From assembly GCF_902706605.1 (NCBI RefSeq), contig NZ_CACSLH010000005.1:51156-115155 (forward strand): a DNA stretch of 64,000 bases, read 5' to 3'. This document shows, piece after piece, positions 52,999-61,073 of this stretch. Each line of letters starts with the position of its first letter. The first letter of the stretch is position 1. This DNA comes from Enterococcus sp. CSURQ0835 (lineage in GTDB: Bacteria > Bacillota > Bacilli > Lactobacillales > Enterococcaceae). Below the pieces are notes generated by a model, which saw nothing but the letters and a program-made list of their open reading frames with translations, had not been told where the DNA came from and searched no databases. The position numbers and the translations under genes were made by a program.

Positions 52999-53418
52999 AT
53001 GGCGGATGTAATCTATACTCCCAATGACATTTTAGAACAAGAATTCAAAACCAAAATGCGCGGGTATGATCCGATCGAAGTCGATGAATTTTTAGATAAT
53101 ATCATTAAAGATTACGAGACTTACGGCAAAGAGATCGCGGATTTAAAAGCAGAAAACGAACAGTTGAAAGCTAAAGTCCAACAAGCTGAAAAATCAGTGG
53201 AACCAGCACCTTCGCGGGTTAAAGAAGTTCCAAAAAGTTCGGCAGTAACGAACTTTGATATTTTGAAACGATTGTCTAATCTAGAGCGCGAAGTATTTGG
53301 CAAAAAGTTAGACCAACAACAGCACGTGCAAGCAACGCGTACCTCAGCAAATGATGATTTTAAAAATAATTACTCACAAGCTGATGACGACGACAATGAA
53401 AAGACACGGCAATTTTAA
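52999..53418 (+). CDS. gpsB: Cell division regulator GpsB
   Basis: GpsB is a DivIVA-related adaptor that links penicillin-binding proteins with the divisome. The 139-residue protein has the N-terminal membrane and PBP-binding unit (YTPNDILEQEFKTKMRGYDP, then VDEFLDNIIKDYETY), a coiled coil (about 35-70), a linker, and a C-terminal hexamerisation helix (FDILKRLSNLEREVFGK). GAGGTG precedes the ATG by about seven bases. The 52972 start is less likely. Its probable partner PBP1A is encoded 1.3 kb away on the other strand. Confidence 0.95.
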   Translation: MADVIYTPNDILEQEFKTKMRGYDPIEVDEFLDNIIKDYETYGKEIADLKAENEQLKAKVQQAEKSVEPAPSRVKEVPKSSAVTNFDILKRLSNLEREVFGKKLDQQQHVQATRTSANDDFKNNYSQADDDDNEKTRQF

Positions 53419-53430
53419 TTTGAACAGCTT

Positions 53431-53809
53431 TGCAATTTTCGGGTGATCGCGGCTAGACTTGCGCTAGCTGAGGAAAGTCCATGCTCGCACAGACTGCGAT
53501 GTCTGTAGTGTTCGTGCTTAGCGAAACCATAAGCTAAGGTACCTTTACGGTAACGGCAGAAAAAAAAGCTACGGAGCGATCTATGCTTGAGTATTCTTGA
53601 AAAGTGCCACAGTGACGAAGCATTTTGGGAAACTAAAATGGTGGAACGCGGTAAACCCCTCGAGCGAGCAACCCAAACAATGGTAGGGGCGCTTTTTCTA
53701 AGGAAATGAACGATGAAAGAGCCGGTGAGAACCGGAGATAGATGATTACCACGCGACTAGCTTCCCTGAGTTAGTCAGACGTACAAAACATGGCTTACAG
53801 AAAATTGCA
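53431..53809 (+). ncRNA. rnpB: RNase P RNA, class B
   Basis: This is the catalytic RNA that matures tRNA 5' ends. P1 is visible as TGCAATTTTC (53431-53440) paired with GAAAATTGCA (53800-53809). The conserved GAGGAAAGTCCATGCTCGC lies at about 53491-53509, GGTAAACCCC near 53650, and ACAAAACATGGCTTACAGAA near the 3' end. Length is about 379 bases, normal for the Bacillus type. A terminator follows at 53821. Confidence 0.96.
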
Positions 53810-53820
53810 GCATTCAGGGG

Positions 53821-53852
53821 AACCTTCCAACATTGTTGTGAAGGTTTTTTTT
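53821..53852 (+). terminator. Terminator of rnpB
   Basis: AACCTTC (53821-53827) pairs with GAAGGTT (53840-53846), followed by eight Ts. Confidence 0.9.
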
Positions 53853-53943
53853 ATCGAATCTAGCTAGTTGAACGTAATTTTTTAGGAATGAAGCTGTTCA
53901 GCCGTCATTTAGGGAAATAAAAAAACACTTAAAGGAGTTTATT

Positions 53944-55101
53944 ATGAAAGAATATCAATTGATCGCTACGGCGGCAAGTGGAATCGAGGCACTGGTGGGC
54001 AAAGAATTGCGCAACTTAGGGATCGATTGCCAAGTAGAAAATGGCCGTGCCCGTTTTAAAGGAACGCAAGAAACAATCGCGACGGCTAATTTGTGGCTAC
54101 GGACCGCCGATCGGGTCAAAATCATCGTCGGGGAATTTGATGCTGTTACATTTGAGGAATTATTTGAAAAGGTCAAAGCCCTACCTTGGGAAGACTTTTT
54201 ACCATTTGATGCTGAATTTCCAGTTGCCGGTCGTTCAATCAAATCGACTTTATACAGCGTTCCTGATTGTCAAGCGATCACAAAAAAAGCGATCGTAGAA
54301 CGTTTACGAGAAGTTTACCATCGACCAGCACGCGTACCGCTGCCAGAAACGGGTGCTTTTTTCCAATTAGAAGTCGCACTGTTAAAAGATCATGTGCAAG
54401 TAACTTTAGATACGACGGGGCCTAGTTTATTCAAACGAGGCTATCGGCTGGAAAAAGGTGGCGCGCCATTGAAAGAAAATATGGCTGCTGCGCTTGTCAT
54501 GTTGACGAATTGGCGCAAAGACCGACCATTTTACGATCCAGTTTGTGGTTCGGGAACTTTATGTATTGAAGCTGCCTTGATCGGTCACAATATCGCTCCT
54601 GGTTTCAATCGTGAATTCGCTTGTGAGGCGTGGGATTGGTTTGAACCAGCTGTTTTTAAACAAGTTCGGGCGGCGGCAGATCAAGCTGCTGATTATGATC
54701 TAACATTGGATATTACCGGTTCGGATATCAATGGCCAAATGATCGAAATCGCCAAAGCAAACGCAGCAGAGATCGGTTTAGGGGATTCGATCACGTTTAA
54801 ACAACAAGCGGTTAAAGATTTCAAAACTGAAAAAGAATATGGCGTCATTGTGGCCAATCCTCCTTATGGCGAACGTTTAGGGGATGAAGAAGCCGTTCAA
54901 CGGTTGTATCATGAGATGGGCGAAGTTTTCCGGCCTTTAAAAACGTGGAGCAAATATATTTTGACCAGTGATTTGGCGTTTGAAGAATTTTATGGAGCCA
55001 AAGCAACGAAAAAACGGAAACTTTATAACGGTGCGATCCGAACTGATTTCTTCCAATATTGGGGAACGCGACCACCTCGTAAGGAACAGCCACATGACTG
55101 A
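53944..55101 (+). CDS. THUMP-domain RNA methyltransferase (RlmL/YpsC-like)
   Basis: A 385-residue SAM-dependent methyltransferase thought to modify 23S rRNA guanine N2. The N-terminal ferredoxin-like and THUMP part (about 1-155) has the ATAASGIEALVGKELRNLGI opening. The Rossmann domain has DPVCGSGTLCIEAA (about residue 198), DITGSDINGQMIE and the catalytic motif VANPPYGERLG (about 303). It equals the N-terminal half of E. coli RlmKL. AAAGGAG lies about six bases before the ATG. It overlaps the HD gene by eight bases. Confidence 0.93.
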   Translation: MKEYQLIATAASGIEALVGKELRNLGIDCQVENGRARFKGTQETIATANLWLRTADRVKIIVGEFDAVTFEELFEKVKALPWEDFLPFDAEFPVAGRSIKSTLYSVPDCQAITKKAIVERLREVYHRPARVPLPETGAFFQLEVALLKDHVQVTLDTTGPSLFKRGYRLEKGGAPLKENMAAALVMLTNWRKDRPFYDPVCGSGTLCIEAALIGHNIAPGFNREFACEAWDWFEPAVFKQVRAAADQAADYDLTLDITGSDINGQMIEIAKANAAEIGLGDSITFKQQAVKDFKTEKEYGVIVANPPYGERLGDEEAVQRLYHEMGEVFRPLKTWSKYILTSDLAFEEFYGAKATKKRKLYNGAIRTDFFQYWGTRPPRKEQPHD

Positions 55102-55753
55102 TCTTTTAACTCAAGTGCAACAATACAGTCGAGAAAAAGTCGGAACAGATACGTCAGGTCATGATTATTTTCATGCAAAGCGAGTAGCTAAAACCGCTCA
55201 AGAATTAGCCCATGATACAACGGAGATAGACATGGAGCTGATGTTGACGACTGCTTATTTACATGATGTGATCGATGATAAAGTCGCTGCAGATCCAGTA
55301 GCAGCAAGAAAAGACTTGGTTGAGTTTTTAAAAAGTCTTGGTTGGTCACTTACGCGCCAAGTTGCTTTTTTTGCAATCATTGAGCAATTGTCTTTTTCAA
55401 ATGAGTTAGAATTTGGGAAAGCCCACTTAAGTTTGGAAGGGCAGCTAGTTCAAGATGCGGATCGGTTAGATGCATTAGGTGCGATCGGGATTTTACGGAC
55501 CGCATATTATGGTGGGCATACTGATAGTCCGCTATATGATCCCCAGCAACCACCTCAAACATTTGAGACTAAAGCCGCTTATCGTAAAAAAGGCCCCGTA
55601 CTCAATCATTTTTATGAAAAGCTTTTTAAATTGCCAGCTTCTATGAATACAGCGACCGGCAAAAAAGAAGCCGACCGTCGTGTCCGCTTCATGCAAGATT
55701 TTTTACTGGAATTTTATTCAGAATGTGGGGAAGATTTTAACTTCCCAGCTTAA
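55094..55753 (+). CDS. HD-domain phosphohydrolase
   Basis: A 219-residue metal-dependent phosphohydrolase of the YedJ/PF01966 type. Ligands are visible in SGHDYFHAKRVAKTAQ (about residues 21-36), the HD pair in TTAYLHDVIDDK (about 51-62), and the distant Asp in VQDADRLDALGAIGI (about 121-135). The substrate is unknown, probably a nucleotide. The ATG overlaps the rlmL-like stop, and AAGGAA lies inside that gene, so the two are coupled. The longer frame from 54968 is an overlap shadow. No clear terminator follows. Confidence 0.9.
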   Translation: MTDLLTQVQQYSREKVGTDTSGHDYFHAKRVAKTAQELAHDTTEIDMELMLTTAYLHDVIDDKVAADPVAARKDLVEFLKSLGWSLTRQVAFFAIIEQLSFSNELEFGKAHLSLEGQLVQDADRLDALGAIGILRTAYYGGHTDSPLYDPQQPPQTFETKAAYRKKGPVLNHFYEKLFKLPASMNTATGKKEADRRVRFMQDFLLEFYSECGEDFNFPA

Positions 55754-55853
55754 AATGAATTGAAAATGAAAAACAGAGTCTGACCGATCAAATCACTTTT
55801 GTTTGACCGTACTTCCCCTTTATACTGATAAAGTAAGAAGGGGGTCCACTGTT

Positions 55854-56198
55854 ATGTTGCATCGGGTGGTATTAAAACCAGAGCGCATGTTGTCTGTTTT
55901 GCCGCAAGTCGATGAAGGTCTTTTTGTGATTCGCTGTCCCTTGTTGAAAAAAACGTACCAAGTCATCTTATATAAATATAATGAGGATTATTTCCTCTTA
56001 CGGAATCCATATTTGGTCCATCTGCTATTAGATAAGTCGAAGCTTCAGTTAAGTAATTCCTATTTGTTAGGACTCATCGAACAAGCGATGGAAGCCAATC
56101 ATTATCAAATGACGACTAAAGAATGGGTCACATTAGACTTGAATACGTTACGGTATCAGTCAGAAGTCGAAATCGAAATGTTTAGTTTTGGAGAATAG
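55854..56198 (+). CDS. Hypothetical protein
   Basis: A 114-residue soluble protein I cannot assign. It seems to be an alpha/beta single domain (MLSVLPQVDEGLFVIRCPLL, TYQVILYKYNEDYFLLRNPY) with a helical middle and an acidic end. There is no signal or membrane segment. AAGGGGG lies about nine bases before the ATG at 55854. The earlier in-frame start at 55803 sits in the likely promoter (TTTGTT at 55798-55803, TATACT at 55821-55826). Its TAG stop lies inside its terminator stem. Confidence 0.75.
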   Translation: MLHRVVLKPERMLSVLPQVDEGLFVIRCPLLKKTYQVILYKYNEDYFLLRNPYLVHLLLDKSKLQLSNSYLLGLIEQAMEANHYQMTTKEWVTLDLNTLRYQSEVEIEMFSFGE

Positions 56199-56219
56199 CA
56201 GGTCGCTATTCTCTTTTTT
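56191..56219 (+). terminator. Terminator with embedded stop codon
   Basis: GAGAATAGC (56191-56199) pairs perfectly with GCTATTCTC (56205-56213), loop AGGTC, then TTTTTT. The TAG stop is in the left arm, and the right arm runs into the 3' end of the convergent gene. Confidence 0.9.
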
Positions 56220-56520
56220 GTAATCGCCGAAACAAGCGGAAAAAGTTGTAGATCGTTAATAAGAGACCGACGAGCAGTGGCAAGAGCAATAATCGTGGGG
56301 CGTAACCGAAAGTTTCTTTAAAGTCTTTTAATGAATTGAGATTGGTGATCGATTGGCCGTAGCGATAAACTTGATAGCTGAAAGTCGTTAAAAAAACTGA
56401 GATCAAAGTTAAGACGAATTGACGATAATCGGCGTTTTTAAGTTTTTTCAGACTGTAAAAAATACTGTATAAAATAATGAGTACAACGGGGATTCCGAAA
56501 GCAAAAAATGGATTGAGCAA
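56206..56520 (-). CDS. Small three-helix membrane protein, hypothetical
   Basis: A 104-residue protein with three hydrophobic segments (about 5-23, 36-53 and 73-93) and short basic ends (FFRLFRRLQKRE). It resembles DUF3397-type small membrane proteins in size, but I cannot confirm that by eye. The start is TTG with AAAGGAGG eight bases upstream on the minus strand. TTGACT and AACACT, 17 bases apart, upstream may be its promoter. It is transcribed alone. Confidence 0.75.
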   Translation of the reverse strand: MLNPFFAFGIPVVLIILYSIFYSLKKLKNADYRQFVLTLISVFLTTFSYQVYRYGQSITNLNSLKDFKETFGYAPRLLLLPLLVGLLLTIYNFFRLFRRLQKRE

Positions 56521-56585
56521 CTGAAAAACCTCCTTTAGTTCAGTGTTGACAAAAACTTAGCATTAGTCAACCCAAAAGACAAGAT

Positions 56586-56614
56586 TTGTCTAATTTTTCA
56601 AAGTTTAGTAAAGT
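56586..56614 (+). promoter_or_regulatory. Promoter of the VanZ-RDD/cshB operon
   Basis: TTGTCT (56586-56591), 17 bases, TAAAGT (56609-56614), about 20 bases before the start codon. A GTTGAC/GTCAAC inverted repeat at 56545-56570 lies upstream. Confidence 0.65.
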
Positions 56615-56635
56615 GAAAAAAAGGAGTTGGATTGC

Positions 56636-57817
56636 ATGACAAGTTATACCTTTCCAATCAAAATGGCGCTGCTGATCTTTCCTTTTTTAGCTTTTGCAAT
56701 TACGGTGCCATTTTTGATCTATTACTATCGGCGTTACGGGACATTAGGAAAAAAGCGCAGTTTGATCTTGTACTCGTTTGTCTTTTATTTATTGTGCGCT
56801 TATTTTCTGGTCATTTTGCCTTTGCCACCTCGGAGTGTAGTCGCGCAATTGACTGGTCCGCGTTATGAGTTGCGTTTATTTCATTCGCTACAGGAATTTT
56901 TGACGCAGACTGTTTTTCGGCCAAGCCAGCCCGCGACTTATTTACCTGCGCTAAAACAAAGTGTTTTTTTAGAACCAGTCTTTAATTTATTATTGTTGTT
57001 TCCATTTGGGATCTACTGTCGCTATTATTTTAAACTCACTTACAAACAAACGATCGGTGCCAGCTTTTTATTGTCACTTTTTTTTGAGTTAACTCAATTG
57101 AGTGGCTTGTATTTTATTTATCCGCGCCCTTATCGTTTGTTTGATGTCAATGACTTACTGCATAATACGCTGGGCGGTTTGCTGGGTTTTATTTTTGAAC
57201 CACTATTTGTCTTTTTCTTACCAAGCCGGGATGATCTAGATCAGGAAGCGTGGGTGAAAGGAAGACATGTGTCAGTTTTGCGTCGCAGTATCGCAAGTGT
57301 GATCGACTGGTCAGTGATCGGCGTTGTAAGTACTTTCGTAACATTACTTTTAGCTACTTTTCACTTAAACTTAGCGGTGAATGAAGTGACTTCATTTGGT
57401 TGGTTCTTATTAGAAGTCGCATTGTATTTTGTTGGGGTGACTTATGTGACCGGTGGAACTACTGTCGGGAAAAAAATCGTTCGAATCAAAGTCACGGCTC
57501 AAAACGGGCAACGTGTCTCGTTGAAAAAATTAGTGATCCGCTATGGCTTTTTTTATGGCATGTTGGGGGTGACTTTACGCTTATTCAACTTTACTTTGAC
57601 TCATCTGACGGTGCCAAACCATACCGTGATGCTAGCATATTTGTTAATTCTATTGTTGAGTTTAGCGATTTTGCTTTTATTTGGCTTTAACTTATTGTAT
57701 GCTCAACTGAGACGAAAAGATCGTTTATTCCATGAAAAAGCAAGTCAGACCATGACGATCAGCACGGTCGTTTCTCGGTCAGGAAAGTCAGAGAAAGAGG
57801 GAAACTATGTCATTTGA
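56636..57817 (+). CDS. VanZ-RDD fusion membrane protein
   Basis: A 393-residue protein with two fused membrane domains. Residues about 8-200 form a VanZ-like unit (LLCAYFLVILPLPPR, EPVFNLLLLFPFGIYCRYYF, FDVNDLLHNTLGGLLGFIFE). Residues about 215-365 form an RDD unit with ASVIDWSVIGV and TVGKKIVRIKV. VanZ of Tn1546 gives low teicoplanin resistance, but chromosomal relatives have no proven role. RDD function is unknown. AAGGAG lies nine bases before the ATG at 56636. It overlaps cshB by 11 bases. Confidence 0.9.
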   Translation: MTSYTFPIKMALLIFPFLAFAITVPFLIYYYRRYGTLGKKRSLILYSFVFYLLCAYFLVILPLPPRSVVAQLTGPRYELRLFHSLQEFLTQTVFRPSQPATYLPALKQSVFLEPVFNLLLLFPFGIYCRYYFKLTYKQTIGASFLLSLFFELTQLSGLYFIYPRPYRLFDVNDLLHNTLGGLLGFIFEPLFVFFLPSRDDLDQEAWVKGRHVSVLRRSIASVIDWSVIGVVSTFVTLLLATFHLNLAVNEVTSFGWFLLEVALYFVGVTYVTGGTTVGKKIVRIKVTAQNGQRVSLKKLVIRYGFFYGMLGVTLRLFNFTLTHLTVPNHTVMLAYLLILLLSLAILLLFGFNLLYAQLRRKDRLFHEKASQTMTISTVVSRSGKSEKEGNYVI

Positions 57818-59153
57818 ATCATTTCAATTCCAGCCTTTTATTTTAGCGGCAATTAAAGATAAAGGTTTTACTAACCCAACTGCAGTCCAAGAAAAATTGA
57901 TCCCGGTGATCAAAAAAGGCCGCAGTGTCGTGGGCCAATCGCAAACCGGTTCAGGAAAGACCCACACGTTTTTACTGCCGTTGTTCGATCGATTAGACGG
58001 GACTAAAAATGAAGTCCAATTGGTGATCACCGCACCGAGTCGGGAGCTAGCGGATCAGATTTATCAAGCCGCAGTTCAGATCGCTAAATTTTCACCAGTA
58101 GAGTTGCGGGTAACGAACTTTGTCGGTGGGACAGATAAAAAACGTCAATTAGAAAAATTAGCGCATCAGCAACCTCATGTCGTGGTAGGGACTCCAGGAC
58201 GAATTTTAGATATGATGAATGAAAAAGCGCTCTTAGTTCACACCGCGCAAGCGTTCGTGGTAGATGAAGCTGATATGACCCTGGATATGGGCTTTTTACA
58301 TGAAGTCGATCAAATCGCGGGTCGCTTGCCGAAGCGGTTGCAGATGCTCGTCTTTTCAGCTACGATCCCCGAAAGACTACGACCATTTTTACAAAAATAT
58401 ATGGATAATCCAGTGGTTGAAGAGATCAAAGCTAAAGCGGTGATTTCTGATACGATCGAAAATTGGTTGATCCAAACAAAAGGCCAATCAAAAAATCAAT
58501 TGATCTATCAAGTGTTGACTTTGGGACATCCTTATTTAGCGATCGTCTTTGCTAACACGAAACAGCATGTGGACGAGATCACCGAATACTTGAAGTCACA
58601 AGGCTTAAAAGTTGGTAAGATCCATGGCGACATCTCGCCTCGTGAGCGAAAACGAGTGATGCGCCAAGTTCAAAATTTAGAATTTCAATATGTAGTAGCC
58701 ACCGATTTAGCTGCTCGCGGGATCGATATCGAAGGCGTTTCTCATGTCATCAATGCGGAGATCCCACAAGATCTAGAATTTTTCATTCACCGAGTCGGAC
58801 GAACGGGGCGAAATGGATTACCTGGAACGGCGATTACTTTCTACTCACCCGGGGAAGAAGACTTGATCAATCAAATCGAAAACTTTGGGGTGACTTTCCA
58901 ACCAAAAGAGATCAAAAACGGTGAGATCGTTGACAGTTATGATCGTAACCGACGGAAAAAACGCGAAAAGAATAAAGACGAACTTGATCCGACTTTGATC
59001 GGTTTAGTCAAAAAGAAGAAAAAGAAAGTCAAACCTGGTTATAAGAAAAAAATCGACCGGGCGATCGAAAAATCAAATCAGCAAAAACGACGTCAAGCAC
59101 GCAAAAAAGATCAGCGTAGTGCTCGGAAACACAAAAAAAATACGCATTCATAA
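57807..59153 (+). CDS. cshB: DEAD-box RNA helicase CshB
   Basis: A 448-residue ATP-dependent RNA helicase, probably for ribosome assembly and cold growth. The Q motif is FTNPTAVQEKLIP, motif I is SQTGSGKTH (about residue 45), motif II VVDEADMTLDMGF (about 150), motif III SATIP, and motif VI HRVGRTGRNG (about 330). The tail is very basic (KKKKKKVKPGYKKKIDR), typical of RNA-binding extensions in CshB. AAAGAGGG lies just before the ATG, and translation is coupled to the VanZ-RDD gene by the 11-base overlap. Confidence 0.95.
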   Translation: MSFESFQFQPFILAAIKDKGFTNPTAVQEKLIPVIKKGRSVVGQSQTGSGKTHTFLLPLFDRLDGTKNEVQLVITAPSRELADQIYQAAVQIAKFSPVELRVTNFVGGTDKKRQLEKLAHQQPHVVVGTPGRILDMMNEKALLVHTAQAFVVDEADMTLDMGFLHEVDQIAGRLPKRLQMLVFSATIPERLRPFLQKYMDNPVVEEIKAKAVISDTIENWLIQTKGQSKNQLIYQVLTLGHPYLAIVFANTKQHVDEITEYLKSQGLKVGKIHGDISPRERKRVMRQVQNLEFQYVVATDLAARGIDIEGVSHVINAEIPQDLEFFIHRVGRTGRNGLPGTAITFYSPGEEDLINQIENFGVTFQPKEIKNGEIVDSYDRNRRKKREKNKDELDPTLIGLVKKKKKKVKPGYKKKIDRAIEKSNQQKRRQARKKDQRSARKHKKNTHS

Positions 59154-59187
59154 AAAATTCGAGCAAGCCTAGTTTGCCGTCAAATTG

Positions 59188-59225
59188 AAAACAGCTCTCA
59201 GAATTTTAATCTGAGAGCTGTTTTT
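59188..59225. terminator. Bidirectional terminator
   Basis: AAAACAGCTCTCAG (59188-59201) pairs with CTGAGAGCTGTTTT (59211-59224) between the convergent cshB and GNAT genes. Confidence 0.92.
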
Positions 59226-59640
59226 GCATCGTGATACACAAGATGCCATCTGCTAAATAGGGACTTGAAGTTTTATGATAGCCTAGGCGCTCATAAAAAA
59301 CTTGCGCACTTACTTCAGCTACTAGTTGGGCGTGGTTCAAACCAGCAGCACGACCCTTGGCTTCGATCGTTAAAAGCGCTCGAGTACCGAGACCTTGTTT
59401 GCGAAAATTTTTAGCCACACACAGGCGGTCTGGCTGTAAAGTCGTGGCAGTACTTGTTTGATAACGGATCGTCGCCACGGGTTTTTGCTCTATAAAGGCA
59501 ACATAATATGAACGAGTATGATCATCTAACGCGTCAAATTCTAATTGCGGTTCGATTTGTTGTTCTAAGACGAAAACTTCATAACGCAAGGCAAAAGCGG
59601 CTGCTTGTAGCCATTTTTCAGAACCAAAAAATTCCTTCAT
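59206..59640 (-). CDS. GNAT-family acetyltransferase
   Basis: A 144-residue acetyl-CoA-dependent N-acetyltransferase. The core motif A is RLCVAKNFRKQGLGTRALLT (about residues 72-91), with the pyrophosphate loop RKQGLG, and motif B is VSAQVFYERLGYHKTSSPY (about 110-128). It looks like the ElaA subgroup. The substrate is unknown. GAGGAG lies about five bases before the ATG at 59640 on the minus strand. A longer frame to 59784 runs into the divergent gene and is rejected. Confidence 0.9.
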   Translation of the reverse strand: MKEFFGSEKWLQAAAFALRYEVFVLEQQIEPQLEFDALDDHTRSYYVAFIEQKPVATIRYQTSTATTLQPDRLCVAKNFRKQGLGTRALLTIEAKGRAAGLNHAQLVAEVSAQVFYERLGYHKTSSPYLADGILCITMQKQLSD

Positions 59641-59706
59641 CTGACTCCTCATTTCAACAGTTAGTGGTATACTTAATGATAACAAAGAGGAGTAGGGGAG
59701 AAAAGT

Positions 59707-60756
59707 ATGAATATTATTGACCAACTGGACTGGTCGTATTGGAAACGATTGAATGAAAAAGATAAACGCACTTTGTTTAGTCAAGTGTTGATGTATTTTG
59801 TCAATCCTTTGATGCGGTTGACAGATATCGAGTTAAAAGAGTTTGAACTCTATGGCATCAAATGTCAGACTTTTGAGCTTTTGATCGATGAAGAACCGTT
59901 TGTTTTCATTCCAGGAAATCAAGATGCGATTTTGGGTTGGAATCTTGGGGTCAAAGGATTGTCGCTCTTAGAAACAGCACCGCAAAAAAATGCGCAGAAC
60001 CCGCAGCAGTTAAGTGATCAAGCTAATTTATTAGACACTCATGCATTAGCGGAATACATCAACCAGTATACCTCAGAATTGCGCAAAGTTGTGATCCCGC
60101 CAATGTTAGTGCAAAAATTTGCTTTGCCGGCTGGGACGAATTACTTGGGGATCTATGACACGATCACAGGTGGCTTTCACGGTGCTGCCGATCAGTTTGC
60201 GACCTTTGAAGCAGAGATCAAAACAGCTTTGTTCCCACAACTGACACCAGCTGAAAGTTTGAGTTGGTCATTTCCAGTCACAAAATTAGTAAAAAATCGG
60301 TGGTATATCGAACAAGTGCCAACTACGGATAATTACTATGTTTTTAGTCATGAAGAACAATCCTATGCTAGTTTGCGAAACAGTGTGCGGAAGAAAAATT
60401 TCGATCTATTGACTGAAGACCAGTGGGAATATGTCAATGGTGCTGGCAGTCGCCGCTTATTTCGGTGGGGCAATGAGTTGAATGTAAATGATTTATACCG
60501 CGGGAAAAAGTTGAAAGTCATGATGCATGGCGAGAATATGTTCGGCTTGATTTTTGATACGCGAATGGCACGTTTTGAACTCACCGAAGATCCAGGCGTC
60601 GTCAAGTTAGGACCCGCGCTAGAAAGTTGCGGAATCCCGGTCGTGGATAAATTACCGCTGTCGACCTATTACCGACCAAATGACTTGTTAGCTGCGGAAA
60701 AAGTTTTAGATCCGGCTGAGTATTTATACCGCAAAGCGATCATCGTCAAAATTTAG
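59707..60756 (+). CDS. Hypothetical protein with SUMF1/FGE-like segments
   Basis: A 349-residue cytoplasmic protein. Two segments recall the formylglycine-generating enzyme (FGE-sulfatase) fold: FVFIPGNQDAILGW (about residues 61-74) and LTEDQWEYVNGAGSRRLFRW followed by GN (about 235-256), close to the LPTEAEWEYAARGG...WGN hallmark. The catalytic Cys pair of true FGE is not evident, so it is probably a non-catalytic or differently active member. AGTAGGGGAG lies about eight bases before the ATG. A TGGTATACT extended -10 (59665-59673) drives it. The partner is unknown. Confidence 0.75.
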   Translation: MNIIDQLDWSYWKRLNEKDKRTLFSQVLMYFVNPLMRLTDIELKEFELYGIKCQTFELLIDEEPFVFIPGNQDAILGWNLGVKGLSLLETAPQKNAQNPQQLSDQANLLDTHALAEYINQYTSELRKVVIPPMLVQKFALPAGTNYLGIYDTITGGFHGAADQFATFEAEIKTALFPQLTPAESLSWSFPVTKLVKNRWYIEQVPTTDNYYVFSHEEQSYASLRNSVRKKNFDLLTEDQWEYVNGAGSRRLFRWGNELNVNDLYRGKKLKVMMHGENMFGLIFDTRMARFELTEDPGVVKLGPALESCGIPVVDKLPLSTYYRPNDLLAAEKVLDPAEYLYRKAIIVKI

Positions 60757-60809
60757 TGCATCGCTGAAAAAACACACTACCGTATTTTAAGTTTAGCGCA
60801 AGTTTCAGT

Positions 60810-60838
60810 TTGACTTTTGGAAATTTTTTGCATATACT
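60810..60838 (+). promoter_or_regulatory. Promoter of alaS
   Basis: TTGACT (60810-60815), 17 bases, TATACT (60833-60838). Transcription would begin near the first base of the T-box stem I. Confidence 0.88.
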
Positions 60839-60841
60839 TTT

Positions 60842-61057
60842 TGCAGGATATGATTTGACTTAAGCCATCCACAGAAAGTCCAGCAAAGTTGAGAGCTGGA
60901 TGTTGGACCAGTTAAGTTGCTCCCTGCACTTTTTGACTAATCATCAAACGTAACTCGGCGTTAACGAGTTGAAGAGGTAATGATCAAACTATCATTGCAA
61001 TCAAGGTGGTACCGCGAATGTTTTCGTCCTTGACTGCAGTGGTAGTTTATTTTTTTT
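60842..61057 (+). promoter_or_regulatory. T-box riboswitch controlling alaS
   Basis: Stem I begins TGCAGG (60842-60847) and closes at CCTGCA (60923-60928). The likely specifier is GCT (60919-60921, Ala), beside the ACTTAA/TTAAGT helix. The T-box AAGGTGGTACCGCG is at 61003-61016. A 21-position terminator stem (60986-61006 with 61028-61048) with a T run is exclusive with the antiterminator. Uncharged tRNA-Ala would allow read-through. Confidence 0.95.
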
Positions 61058-61073
61058 AGAAAAGAGGATGAAG

